Shown here: positions 36,404-44,838 of the stretch, one piece after another | How the letters are laid out: each line of letters begins with the position of its first letter | How positions within the stretch are numbered: the first letter of the stretch is position 1 | Assembly (NCBI RefSeq): GCF_000013605.1 | Contig: NC_007908.1 | Location: 3,658,001-3,722,000 of the forward strand | Direction of reading: 5' to 3' | Origin: Rhodoferax ferrireducens T118 | GTDB lineage: Bacteria > Pseudomonadota > Gammaproteobacteria > Burkholderiales > Burkholderiaceae_C | Length of the DNA stretch: 64,000 nucleotides | Position numbers and translations under genes: made by a program | The notes under the pieces: generated by a model | Told to the model about the DNA's origin: nothing | The model's input: only the letters and a program-made list of their open reading frames with translations | Databases searched by the model: none

Positions 36404-37642
36404 TCACCAGGGCGCGCTTGGCAAGCCTGACCACAGTTCATTGAGGTCAGGAAAATGCCATTTGGCCGGATCTTCACGCGCGGCTATTTTTTCACTGGTA
36501 TCGGGACTGGACAGGTCGATCAGCTGCGGCACGATGCGCATGTTCGATTTGGTAGAGAAAAACACCTTGACACGGGGTGTCGTCAAGGACTTGCTGGTCT
36601 GTTCGGTCACCACGCCAATGCGCCCGGAGCTCAAGCGCACCAGCGAGCCGACCGGGTAGATTCCCATGCCCTTGACAAAGGCCTGAAACACTTGGGGGTC
36701 AAAATGGCCTTTGGTCCACTCGGCCATTTTGCGCAGGGACTCGGCCGGATCCCAACCTGACTTGTACGGCCGGTTGGAGGTGATGGCGTCATACACGTCG
36801 CACACCGCACCCATCCGGGCCCAAAGGCTGATTTGATCGCCTTCGAGCCGGTCTGGATAACCGGAACCGTCCATTTTTTCATGATGATGCCAGCAGACCT
36901 CAATGGCGATCGGGTCCACATTGACGCCGCCCAGCAGCATCTTGTGCCCTTGCACCGGGTGGCTCTTGATGATGGTGAACTCCGCATCGGTCAGCTTGCC
37001 CGGCTTGTTGAGCACGTCCATCGGCATCACCGCCTTGCCCAGGTCATGCAACAGCCCGGCCAGGCCGGCGGAGCGGGTCTGGGCTTGATCCAGTCCCAAT
37101 TGTTTGGCCAGTGCCACCATCATGGCGCACACCGCCACCGAATGCATGTAGGTGTAGTCGTCCGCCGTCTTGAGCCGGGCCAGGCTGATGAGCGCACCGG
37201 GGTTGCGCGACACCGAGTCGGCTATTTCTTCCACCAGCAGTTTGGCGCCGCCCACGTCCACGGCGTTGCCCATGCGGACTTCTTCAAACATGGAAACCAC
37301 AGCTTGTTTGGCACGGCCACAAATTTTGGCGGCGCGTTCAAGCTCTTGCGCGGCCGAGACCGGTGCCAGCTGACGCCGTCCGTTGGCTATTTGTTTTAGC
37401 TCATGTTCCACCTGGGCTTCAGACTCGGCCTCGGACACCGCCGCTTCACCACTCGCCACGTCCAGGCCTTTGTCGCAGTCAATCCAGACCTCCTTGATGC
37501 TGCTGCCCACAATTGACTCGATATCTTTCGGGTCTTTGAGGACAAAACTGGTGCGAAAAAATGGATGCTCCATCCAGGAGCCGCAAAACTCCTGCAGGTG
37601 CATCCCGAGGGTGAGTTGATGAACACTGATCCGCTTAAGCAC
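36404..37642 (-). CDS. HD-GYP domain protein, cyclic di-GMP phosphodiesterase-like
   Basis: About 412 residues. The N-terminal DUF3391-type region (about 1-130) precedes an HD-GYP domain. Catalytic motif residues are present: HSVAVCAMM, HDLGKAVMP, HPVQGHKML, HHHEKMDGSGYPDRL and CDVYDAITSNRPYK, so hydrolysis of cyclic di-GMP is likely. The GTG at 37642 with GGCGGAAG upstream fits better than a TTG seven codons before. It is the gene after the mshN end in the same direction, 36 bases away, which suggests a link to pilus or motility control. Confidence 0.9.
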   Translation of the reverse strand: MLKRISVHQLTLGMHLQEFCGSWMEHPFFRTSFVLKDPKDIESIVGSSIKEVWIDCDKGLDVASGEAAVSEAESEAQVEHELKQIANGRRQLAPVSAAQELERAAKICGRAKQAVVSMFEEVRMGNAVDVGGAKLLVEEIADSVSRNPGALISLARLKTADDYTYMHSVAVCAMMVALAKQLGLDQAQTRSAGLAGLLHDLGKAVMPMDVLNKPGKLTDAEFTIIKSHPVQGHKMLLGGVNVDPIAIEVCWHHHEKMDGSGYPDRLEGDQISLWARMGAVCDVYDAITSNRPYKSGWDPAESLRKMAEWTKGHFDPQVFQAFVKGMGIYPVGSLVRLSSGRIGVVTEQTSKSLTTPRVKVFFSTKSNMRIVPQLIDLSSPDTSEKIAAREDPAKWHFPDLNELWSGLPSAPW

Positions 37643-37678
37643 GAAGGTTCTTCCGCCAGGCAAGTTGGTGTACAGAAC

Positions 37679-38869
37679 TCAGTGTGCACGCAAAGGCACA
37701 CCCAGCTGACGCAAATAACTGGCCACTTCAGGGCTCAAAGCGCCGCCGTCGCGGGCCTTTTCTGCCAGTTCGGCCGCAGCGGTCGTCTGTCCCTGAGCGG
37801 CCAGCGAGACGGCCGCGCCCAGCATCCAGCGGGGCTCGTTGGGTCGCAGTTTCAGGGCCATCAGATAGGCGGCGGCCGATTCCGGGTGCTGCCCGAGGCG
37901 CTGCGCCGCATTGCCCCGGATCGCCCAGATATCGGCAACATCCGACAGCAGGGGCTCCAGGCGGGTCAGCAGCACCAACACCTGGCTCACCCGGCCTTCT
38001 GCCAGTTCCATGCGCGCGAGTTCGCGGGCAATGGAGGCGATGACCGAACTGCTGCCGGGCGGCGCGCCGGCAAGGTTGGCGCGCTCGGCAAGTATCAACG
38101 CCTCGTGCAACAGATCAATGGCGGCCGAGCGCGAACCCGCGTTCCAGAGTTGCTGGGCTTGCGCCAGGGCCTCCTGCGCGGCGGGCGGGCGGGCTTGGCT
38201 CTGTGGCGCTTTCAATGGGGTCGATGCGATCACCTTGGAGGCTGCAGTCGGGACTTGCAGCGGCTCACTCGCGGCTGAGGGACTCAAGATCGGCCCGGAT
38301 GCGGTTCGGGGCGTGCCAGCCGCAGGGGGGCGAGTAGCCACCGCAGGACTTGGCGCGTGCTGGAGCAAATTGTCCATCTTGAGCGAAAAATTGGCGTGGT
38401 CTGCGTCTGGCCTGGGCGCAGGCACAGAGGCTGGTACGGGCAATTTGGCCGACTCCGGACGAGACACAAGGGCCGGCTGGGCGGCCACGCTGAGCGGGGC
38501 CGGAACCACCGGCGGTGGCGCCACAGTCAAGCTGTTTGTCACCAAGGGGGCAGAGGGTGAAACCGGCGGCGCAACCGGCTGTGGCTGTGGTTTGACGCTC
38601 ATGGCAAGCTGTGTTGCTTGCACCGGGGGCTGCGTCGAGCCGGCTTGATTCAGATACCACCAGGCCGCCACACCACCCAAGGCCAGAACGGTCGTTACCA
38701 GTTGCACGACGCGACGCAGCGATTGCGCCTTGCGTCCCGACTGCCCGAGGCTCTTCACGCTCAGCGTGTCGCGCACGACACCCATGCGCGCCTGCGGGGC
38801 TGGAGCCAAGCCAGGGCGCTGGGCCTGGCGACTGTCCAGGTCGCGCAACATTTTATTGATCACACTCAC
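37679..38869 (-). CDS. mshN: MSHA biogenesis protein MshN (TPR protein)
   Basis: A 396-residue membrane-anchored protein. MSVINKMLRDLDSRQ is the typical MshN/GspB-like start, a membrane segment lies about residues 52-72, a Pro/Ala-rich linker follows and the C-terminal half holds tetratricopeptide-like repeats (such as RLGQHPESAAAYLMALKLRP). It is thought to link the MshM ATPase and the secretin MshL. The start overlaps the mshM stop (ATGA pattern), so it is coupled. Confidence 0.85.
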   Translation of the reverse strand: MSVINKMLRDLDSRQAQRPGLAPAPQARMGVVRDTLSVKSLGQSGRKAQSLRRVVQLVTTVLALGGVAAWWYLNQAGSTQPPVQATQLAMSVKPQPQPVAPPVSPSAPLVTNSLTVAPPPVVPAPLSVAAQPALVSRPESAKLPVPASVPAPRPDADHANFSLKMDNLLQHAPSPAVATRPPAAGTPRTASGPILSPSAASEPLQVPTAASKVIASTPLKAPQSQARPPAAQEALAQAQQLWNAGSRSAAIDLLHEALILAERANLAGAPPGSSSVIASIARELARMELAEGRVSQVLVLLTRLEPLLSDVADIWAIRGNAAQRLGQHPESAAAYLMALKLRPNEPRWMLGAAVSLAAQGQTTAAAELAEKARDGGALSPEVASYLRQLGVPLRAH

Positions 38870-39801
38870 TGCGCTGCTCCCTGCTGATCATTCTGAACTA
38901 TTCGACCCGGCCCGCGCGACTTCCATGGCAGCCAGCGTGACAGCCAGGACACCGGCGCCAGCGCGCGTACACCGGGCGTGTCCAAGCCAGCCAGGCCTAC
39001 ATGCTGGCGGTTCACACGATGCACATTCTCACCATAAGCCAGCATCAGACACTTATGCGCCAGTATATTGACCAGCCTTGGCACACCACCGCTCAGGCGC
39101 GCCATCAACTGCGCCGCCTCCAACTCAAACACCTGGGTATCGGTGGCCTCACTCAAGGCGGCCGTCGCCAGGCGGTGCGCCAGATAGGTCGGCACACAGT
39201 GCGCCGTCATCGGCCCCAGGTATTCGCTGAAGGTGATGCGTTGCAGCAATTGACGGATTTCAGGGCGCGACAGCTTGTCGTCAAGTTCGGGTTGACCCAG
39301 CAACACCAGCTGCAACAACTTTCGCTTTTCCGTCTCCAGATTCGACAACAGGCGCAAACTCTCCAAGGTGCGCACGGGAATAGCCTGCGCCTCGTCAATA
39401 CAAACCACCACCCTTTGACCCGCCTCGGCGTAGCTCAACAGACAATCCCGCAAAGCGTTGTGCACCTGGTAGCGGGTCAGTTTTCGGCCCTCCAGGGTTT
39501 GTGGCGCGTCAATGCCCAACTCCTGCATCAAGGTCATCAGCAAATCGTCCGGCCCCATATCCGGGTTCGGGATGTAGGCGGTGACACATTCGCCCTGCAG
39601 CGTCTTGAGCAATTGGCGGCATAACACGGTTTTGCCGCAACCGACTTCACCGACAATTTTCAGAAACCCTTCGCCACTGCGCAGCGCCACCAGCAGCATG
39701 TTGAGTGCGGCCTGCGCGCCTTCATGGGAGTAAAAGAAGGCACTGTCGGGCGTGATGGAAAACGGTGCCTCACGCAGCGAAAAATGCCGCAAATACATCA
39801 C
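38866..39801 (-). CDS. mshM: MSHA biogenesis ATPase MshM (ExeA-like)
   Basis: AAA ATPase of 311 residues. It begins MYLRHFSLREAPFSITPD, the ExeA/MshM start. Walker A is GEVGCGKTVLCRQL and Walker B-like VVVCIDEAQAIP; SGGVPRLVNILAHKCLMLAY is the family's late helix. It assists secretin assembly in pilus systems. The ATG at 39801 and the next codon ATG at 39798 are both possible. The start overlaps the mshL stop region. Confidence 0.9.
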   Translation of the reverse strand: MMYLRHFSLREAPFSITPDSAFFYSHEGAQAALNMLLVALRSGEGFLKIVGEVGCGKTVLCRQLLKTLQGECVTAYIPNPDMGPDDLLMTLMQELGIDAPQTLEGRKLTRYQVHNALRDCLLSYAEAGQRVVVCIDEAQAIPVRTLESLRLLSNLETEKRKLLQLVLLGQPELDDKLSRPEIRQLLQRITFSEYLGPMTAHCVPTYLAHRLATAALSEATDTQVFELEAAQLMARLSGGVPRLVNILAHKCLMLAYGENVHRVNRQHVGLAGLDTPGVRALAPVSWLSRWLPWKSRGPGRIVQNDQQGAAQ

Positions 39802-41642
39802 TGCGCCGGCGTTCTGGGCGCGCCTTCTTGCACCGTGCCGTCAATGCGGATCACGCGGGCGCGCACTGAATCAATATCGTCCAGCGCCGCGCGGGTACGC
39901 CGGGTTTGCGCTTCCCAGTCTTGCGCGGTGCGGATGATGGTGGGTTTGATCAGCACCACCACTTCTTTTTTGCGCCCGGTGTTGGCGTGGTTGCCAAATA
40001 AAGTGGAAAACAAAGGCACGTCGCTGGTGCCGGGCAAGCCTGAGGACTTGCGGTTGGATTCAATCTGCATCAAGCCGCCAATGGCGACAATGTTGCCGTC
40101 CTGAATGCGTACCAGCGTGTCGGTTTCATTCATGCTGCTGGACGCCAGTGGCAACACATAATTGCCGGCGCTGCCCAGATCAATCTGCTTGGCTCTTTCA
40201 CTGACCGTGGTCACCGACGGATGAACGTGCAACATGATCTTGGTGCCTTCATCAATCTGCGGTGTCACGTCCAGCGAAATACCGGAAAAGAACGGTGTCA
40301 GGGTGATGGACGGCATGGTCAGGGTCGCGGTCGAACCTGTCGTGACGCTCGACGTCGTGCCGCCCGATACATTGGTCACAAAAAAATCTTCAGCCCCGAC
40401 CTTGAGCACGGCCTTCTGGTTGTTCAAGGTCGCAATGCGCGGACTGGAAAGGATCTGCACGTCGCCCTGGGTTTCCAGGAAACCGAGCACCGCCTGGAAG
40501 CCATCGGTGGCGAAAGCCAGTCCAAAAAGGCCAGCACCCGCTGCTGGCAACGAGATGCCGTCGGCCAGCAACGCAGACCCGGCAGAAAAGCCCGGCAGGT
40601 TGGACTGCACACCGCGCACCAGGGTATTGCTGGACGTGGTGGCAGAGGTGTTGCCGCCGATCACGCCCATGGCGCCGGTCGAACCGCCACCATTTTTCAA
40701 AGCCGACCAATCGATGCCGCTCTGGTAGCCATCGCGCAACTCGACCTCCACAATTTTGGCTTCCAGCATCACCTGGCGCTCGACCGCTATCTGCGCTGCC
40801 TTCAGAAATTTATCGACCTGGCGCAACTCGTCGGGCATGGCATGCACGGCCATGATGCCGGCCTGCGGGCTGATCACGACACTGCGCCCGGGACCGGCGC
40901 CAACCAGGCCTTTGACCGCTTCCGTCAACTCGGCCCAAAAGTCGGTTTTGGACGTCGTGGTGACACGGCTGCCCTCGCCCTGCTGGCTGCTCGATGTTGG
41001 CTGCGTAGCACCCGAGGACGTCCCGCCGGTCGAACTCGACTGCAGCGCGGCCCCCGGCGACACCCGCAAGTCACTGTTACCCACCCGCTGGGAATGCGGG
41101 TAATTGATGGTGAAAATCCGCGTCTGCAGCGTCGGCCCATAGACCGTGATGCGCCGACCCTCCATCTTGAAGTCGTAACCATACACGTCACGAATGGCCT
41201 CCAGTGCCTCCGGCACCGTCACACCGCGCAACGTCACCGACAAAGTGCCCGCCACGTCGGGGTGCATCATCATGCTGTAGCGCGTGTCGGCCACGATGGC
41301 CAAAAAAACCTCGCGGGCCGGGGCGTTGTTCACCAACAAATCCAGTTTGGGCTCGGGACGCGCGGCCACCGCGGGTGGCGCTGGTTCGGCCAGCGCGTCA
41401 CTGATGCGCGACGGCACGAGCACCGGTTTGGCAGGCCTGGCCGCCTCGCCGACTGCCAGATCCGCACGGATGGCCTCGCCCACATCAGGCGTGCGCAGTG
41501 GCCGCTCAGCCGCACAACCGGCGAGCAAGGTCACACCCATCGCCAGACACAGACCGGGCAAGGCACCTGCTGGTGACCAAACGGCATGGCCAAGTCGGGT
41601 GGGCTGGAAAATAGTCATCATGGTGTCGGTTTTTCTAGTCAT
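39798..41642 (-). CDS. mshL: MSHA secretin MshL
   Basis: Outer-membrane secretin of about 614 residues. A lipoprotein signal has the lipobox LLAGC (Cys about 43). A STN/N0-like domain (LLVNNAPAREVFLAIVADTRY) precedes an N-domain and the C-terminal secretin core with VLGFLETQGDVQILSSPRI and the final VVVLIKPTII. It would form the pilus exit pore. The ATG at 41642 with GAGG eight bases before it is preferred. It is in a run of tightly spaced genes mshI to mshN. Confidence 0.93.
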   Translation of the reverse strand: MTRKTDTMMTIFQPTRLGHAVWSPAGALPGLCLAMGVTLLAGCAAERPLRTPDVGEAIRADLAVGEAARPAKPVLVPSRISDALAEPAPPAVAARPEPKLDLLVNNAPAREVFLAIVADTRYSMMMHPDVAGTLSVTLRGVTVPEALEAIRDVYGYDFKMEGRRITVYGPTLQTRIFTINYPHSQRVGNSDLRVSPGAALQSSSTGGTSSGATQPTSSSQQGEGSRVTTTSKTDFWAELTEAVKGLVGAGPGRSVVISPQAGIMAVHAMPDELRQVDKFLKAAQIAVERQVMLEAKIVEVELRDGYQSGIDWSALKNGGGSTGAMGVIGGNTSATTSSNTLVRGVQSNLPGFSAGSALLADGISLPAAGAGLFGLAFATDGFQAVLGFLETQGDVQILSSPRIATLNNQKAVLKVGAEDFFVTNVSGGTTSSVTTGSTATLTMPSITLTPFFSGISLDVTPQIDEGTKIMLHVHPSVTTVSERAKQIDLGSAGNYVLPLASSSMNETDTLVRIQDGNIVAIGGLMQIESNRKSSGLPGTSDVPLFSTLFGNHANTGRKKEVVVLIKPTIIRTAQDWEAQTRRTRAALDDIDSVRARVIRIDGTVQEGAPRTPAQ

Positions 41643-41653
41643 TGGAACAGACC

Positions 41654-42178
41654 TCAGGGTCGAACGCCGACGCAAGGGGCGACTGAGGGCGATGTAGTCG
41701 GGGAACCGGATTTATCTGAAATTTGTTTTGACTGGCGTGCCCTGGCTGCCTTTGACGTCCCGGATGCCGCGCTCGCTTTGAGCGCCGGGCGCCTGTTCGA
41801 TCCGTCCGGTGCGTAGCCAACGCTCAGCGCGGGCGCTGCCGCCGCGCGCCGCTCAATGCCGGCAAAGAGGGGCACCTTGCGCAGCACACCGCTTTCGCGC
41901 AACCAGACTTCGGTCTCCGAAATGCGCTCAATGCGCGCCTGGCCCAGCTTTTCACCCGGCGCATAAAGACGTGTGCCCACCGCCAGATACGAGCGCCCGT
42001 TGCGCACAATCACAGCCGTGGCACTTGAATCAAAGCTGAAGATGCTTGCGGCAGCGGGCGCACCAGCCACACCCGCCTCGGCTGGCGGCAGCGTCGGGTC
42101 ACGCAGGCTTTGGGCACCGGCCGTGACGAACGCGGCCCCTAGCAAAACACCTATCAAGCAGTGCAGCGAACGCGTCAT
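41654..42178 (-). CDS. mshK: MSHA biogenesis protein MshK
   Basis: Exported protein of about 174 residues with a signal peptide (cleavage near TAGAQ) and the MshK/PilP-type segment LRDPTLPP. A small beta domain follows (AVIVRNGRSYLAVGTRLYAP, RIERISETEVWLRESGVLRK), similar in layout to PilP, and the C-terminal third is basic and unstructured. It probably docks on the secretin. The ATG at 42178 overlaps the mshJ stop (ATGA). Assignment rests on position and pattern. Confidence 0.8.
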   Translation of the reverse strand: MTRSLHCLIGVLLGAAFVTAGAQSLRDPTLPPAEAGVAGAPAAASIFSFDSSATAVIVRNGRSYLAVGTRLYAPGEKLGQARIERISETEVWLRESGVLRKVPLFAGIERRAAAAPALSVGYAPDGSNRRPALKASAASGTSKAARARQSKQISDKSGSPTTSPSVAPCVGVRP

Positions 42179-42828
42179 GGCTGCACCTCCAGCAAAAACA
42201 ATTGCAATGTGAGCTCCGGCGGTAACTTGTCGCTTTTGAGCGTCATGACACCCCAACGCACCTGCGGCATCTCGTTTTCCAGCGTCTGAACGTATTGCGT
42301 CAAATCAGGGTAAGCGCCCGACACCGTCAGTTCGATGCCCTGGCGCGTCAGCCCAGGCGGCAGTGCCGCCGTGCCAGCGGTTTGCCCGGGCTGGCTGCTG
42401 CTCACCTCAGGCGCCACGGCCGAAGTGCGCACCAGCGTCAACCCGGCATGACGACGCAACAAATGGTTCAGCGCCTGCGCCAGTGGCGTGGCCCGGGCGG
42501 TGCCCGGCAACACCTCTTTGATGGTCTGGTTGACTGAATCAAGTTGCATCTTGACGGCAGCAATTTCGTCGCGCGCTGCCCGGCCGACATCCGCGGGCTG
42601 GGCCACCGTTTTCAACTCATCACGCGCTCGCTGCAAATCAGCACTTTGTTTCTCGAACCGCTGCGTCAATTGCCTGTGCGCCAACTGCGCTGGCGACAAC
42701 CAGAGCACATCGGCCAGCGCCATGCAGCTCGCTATAACGGCCAGGAACAAAAACACCCGCTCGCGCAGACTCAAGGCGTTGATGCGCCCGGACTGCACGC
42801 CCCACCAGGCCTTCCACCAAAGCTTCAT
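42175..42828 (-). CDS. mshJ: MSHA biogenesis protein MshJ (PilO-like)
   Basis: Bitopic membrane protein of about 217 residues: short basic N-terminus, one membrane helix (about 24-44), coiled coil (about 50-110) and a PilO-like periplasmic ferredoxin-like fold (ELTVSGAYPDLTQYVQTLEN). It would form the inner-membrane alignment complex with the PilN-like protein. The ATG at 42828 overlaps the stop of the gene upstream (ATGA). Confidence 0.83.
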   Translation of the reverse strand: MKLWWKAWWGVQSGRINALSLRERVFLFLAVIASCMALADVLWLSPAQLAHRQLTQRFEKQSADLQRARDELKTVAQPADVGRAARDEIAAVKMQLDSVNQTIKEVLPGTARATPLAQALNHLLRRHAGLTLVRTSAVAPEVSSSQPGQTAGTAALPPGLTRQGIELTVSGAYPDLTQYVQTLENEMPQVRWGVMTLKSDKLPPELTLQLFLLEVQP

Positions 42829-43514
42829 GGTTTGACCCCCGTTTGCGGGGCTGGCTTGCCCAGCGCGCTGACCAGGCTGAATGACCACATCGGTCGCGCC
42901 GCAGAAGCGCTGGCCGAGACCGCCGCAGGCACTGCCGTGCCAGCCAGGGTTTTCAGCACCGCGGCGCTGGCATGCTCCACCTTGACGGTTGACAACTTTT
43001 GTCCTTCCAGCAGCGGGCTGGCTGCCAGCTTGCCGACCCAGTCATTGAGTGCCGCGGGCTCCAGCGTAAAGCCAGTGAGCGCCAGTTGATTGTCATCGGC
43101 CTTCAGCTCCGTGACCCACACTTGCGCCGGGATGCTGCGCGCCACCAACTGCAGGCGTGCCGCATGGCCCCAGCCAGGTCGAAACAAACCGCGCTGCAGC
43201 GCTTCCATCAAACTCTGGCGTTGCTGCAAATCAAGCTTGTGGCCCTGCAACTGCTGCGCCAAGGCGGCTTCCAGCGGGCCTGTGCCAAGCTTGCCCTGCT
43301 TGATGGCAACCTGCAAGCTCTCCAGCTCTTGCGACTGGGTTGCCAGCGTCTTTTTGAAACCTTCGCTGGCGGCGTTCAGACTCCAGACCCAATAGGCGCA
43401 CAGACCGCCCCCCAACAGCACAAACACCGCCAAGGCCTGCGCCATGGTTTGCGCCGAAAAGTAACGCTTTTGCGTCAACAGAATCGGGGTACAGAGGTTG
43501 ATTTGCTGGGGCAT
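42825..43514 (-). CDS. PilN-like MSHA biogenesis protein
   Basis: About 229 residues. It begins MPQQINLCTPILLTQKRYFS, the PilN-type cytoplasmic lead that binds PilM/MshI, followed by a membrane helix (about 24-44), a coiled coil and a small periplasmic domain. In Vibrio this part belongs to or follows MshI; here it is a separate gene between mshI and mshJ. The frame is open upstream to 43730, but the ATG at 43514 matches the family. A gap of 68 bases separates it from mshI. Confidence 0.8.
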   Translation of the reverse strand: MPQQINLCTPILLTQKRYFSAQTMAQALAVFVLLGGGLCAYWVWSLNAASEGFKKTLATQSQELESLQVAIKQGKLGTGPLEAALAQQLQGHKLDLQQRQSLMEALQRGLFRPGWGHAARLQLVARSIPAQVWVTELKADDNQLALTGFTLEPAALNDWVGKLAASPLLEGQKLSTVKVEHASAAVLKTLAGTAVPAAVSASASAARPMWSFSLVSALGKPAPQTGVKP

Positions 43515-43582
43515 GAGAGAAATTGGGGATAAGGTGGCTGCGGGCGTCTGCTTAATCGTAGGGTGAATCCGGGCTGGCCCCG

Positions 43583-44680
43583 TCAGAGCTTGCGACTCTC
43601 GGTGCGCATCAAGACACCCAGCAAAGGCAAGCACAACGCCTGGCCATCCGCGGTCGCGTCCTCTCCACCTGGAAACCAGGCCGTTACATCCAGCGCGACC
43701 ACCGCCTGCCCCAACTGCGCTGTCAACCACTGGGCCAGTTCCTCACTGCGCGCGCCGGCATAAACGCGCAGGCCATTGAGCGGCATGCTCGACCACGTGC
43801 GATCCCACACATCCAGCGAACGCTGCACCTCGATCAAAAAGCGTTGTGCCGACGCATCGTGCATGCTCACACCGGACGGCGCCGAGCGGTCATAGAGCTG
43901 GGTGCCCGCATAGTCATGACCAAACGCGCCCCGTTGTCCGTTGTAGTCCGGCACGTAATCCTCCACCGGGGTAAAGGGTGCAGCATCAGGCGCATCAGCG
44001 ACCGATACCCCACTACCCTGCTCCCACGCGGCGTCAAAAAAATCCTCCGGCAAATCAAAACTGCGCGAGTAAAACAGCTCTTCATTGGCACTGATGGTGA
44101 GCACCGCCTTTTGCCCATTCACCAACACCAAGGCCGCGTTGGCCCGCTCGGCACGGCCATCGCGCGCGGCCAGCGCATTTTGCAGATTGCGCTGCGCGGT
44201 TTCCTGAATGTCGATCACGGACACCGACCAATGCATGCTGTCACCCAAGTCAAGCACCTCGCGCACCACCGCATTGGTCGCGGCGACCACAAACAGATGC
44301 CCCTTGCCTTTTTGCTGATCGTCACCCACCCGCATCACATCCAGCGTGACGTCGTCAATATGCGTATGAATCATGTCCCGAATCTGGTAACGGGCCGCCG
44401 AACGCAACTCTTCAGGCGGCACAGCGGGGGTGTCGATCTGCAACAACTGGTACTGCTCGGGCCGCAACATGATGCGAGCCTCAAACCCCCTCAGGCCCAA
44501 GGCCTGCAGGCGCTGCACAAATGCCTCGGTGCTGTCGGTACCTTGACGCTCGACGCCCAACTTGAGAACGTCATAAGTGCCGTCCTGGCGCGCTCGTGCC
44601 AGCACGTAGGCCAGCGTATGACCCGACCAGGAGACGACCAGTTGATCGCCAGAACTTTTGCGTTGCCAAGGCCAGCGCAT
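43583..44680 (-). CDS. mshI: MSHA biogenesis protein MshI (PilM-like)
   Basis: Cytoplasmic actin-fold protein of 365 residues that would bind the PilN-like partner. LVVSWSGHTLAYVLA and ISANEELFYSRSFDLP fit the MshI branch. It lacks a membrane segment. The ATG at 44680 is clear. A repeat copy (R9) lies upstream, between it and the mshQ stop. Confidence 0.82.
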   Translation of the reverse strand: MRWPWQRKSSGDQLVVSWSGHTLAYVLARARQDGTYDVLKLGVERQGTDSTEAFVQRLQALGLRGFEARIMLRPEQYQLLQIDTPAVPPEELRSAARYQIRDMIHTHIDDVTLDVMRVGDDQQKGKGHLFVVAATNAVVREVLDLGDSMHWSVSVIDIQETAQRNLQNALAARDGRAERANAALVLVNGQKAVLTISANEELFYSRSFDLPEDFFDAAWEQGSGVSVADAPDAAPFTPVEDYVPDYNGQRGAFGHDYAGTQLYDRSAPSGVSMHDASAQRFLIEVQRSLDVWDRTWSSMPLNGLRVYAGARSEELAQWLTAQLGQAVVALDVTAWFPGGEDATADGQALCLPLLGVLMRTESRKL

Positions 44681-44768
44681 GGTCAGGCGGGCTTCTGCCA
44701 GAGAGGCTTTGATATGTAAGACTTTGTTTCAAGCATAAGGGGGAAGAATACACGAAGCCATTTTGCTC

Positions 44769-44826
44769 TTATTTTAATAGCTAACTACGAAGATAACACG
44801 GGGGCTAGAGCCATAAGACATATAAA
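44769..44826 (+). repeat. Dispersed repeat, copy R9
   Basis: Reads TATTTTAATAGCTAACTACG, then AAGATAACACGGGGGCTAG, then AGCCATAAGACATATAA. The core is the exact common form. It is between mshQ and mshI, antisense to both. The 44681-44838 gap holds it and nothing else I can name. Confidence 0.85.
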
Positions 44827-44838
44827 GAAGTGCCACTT

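Noticed and set aside
37385..37425. Weak match to the dispersed repeat in the HD-GYP gene (GCTATTTGTTTTAGCTCATG)
   Set aside because: The left arm fits but the core CTGGGCTTCAGA is poor, so I did not count it.
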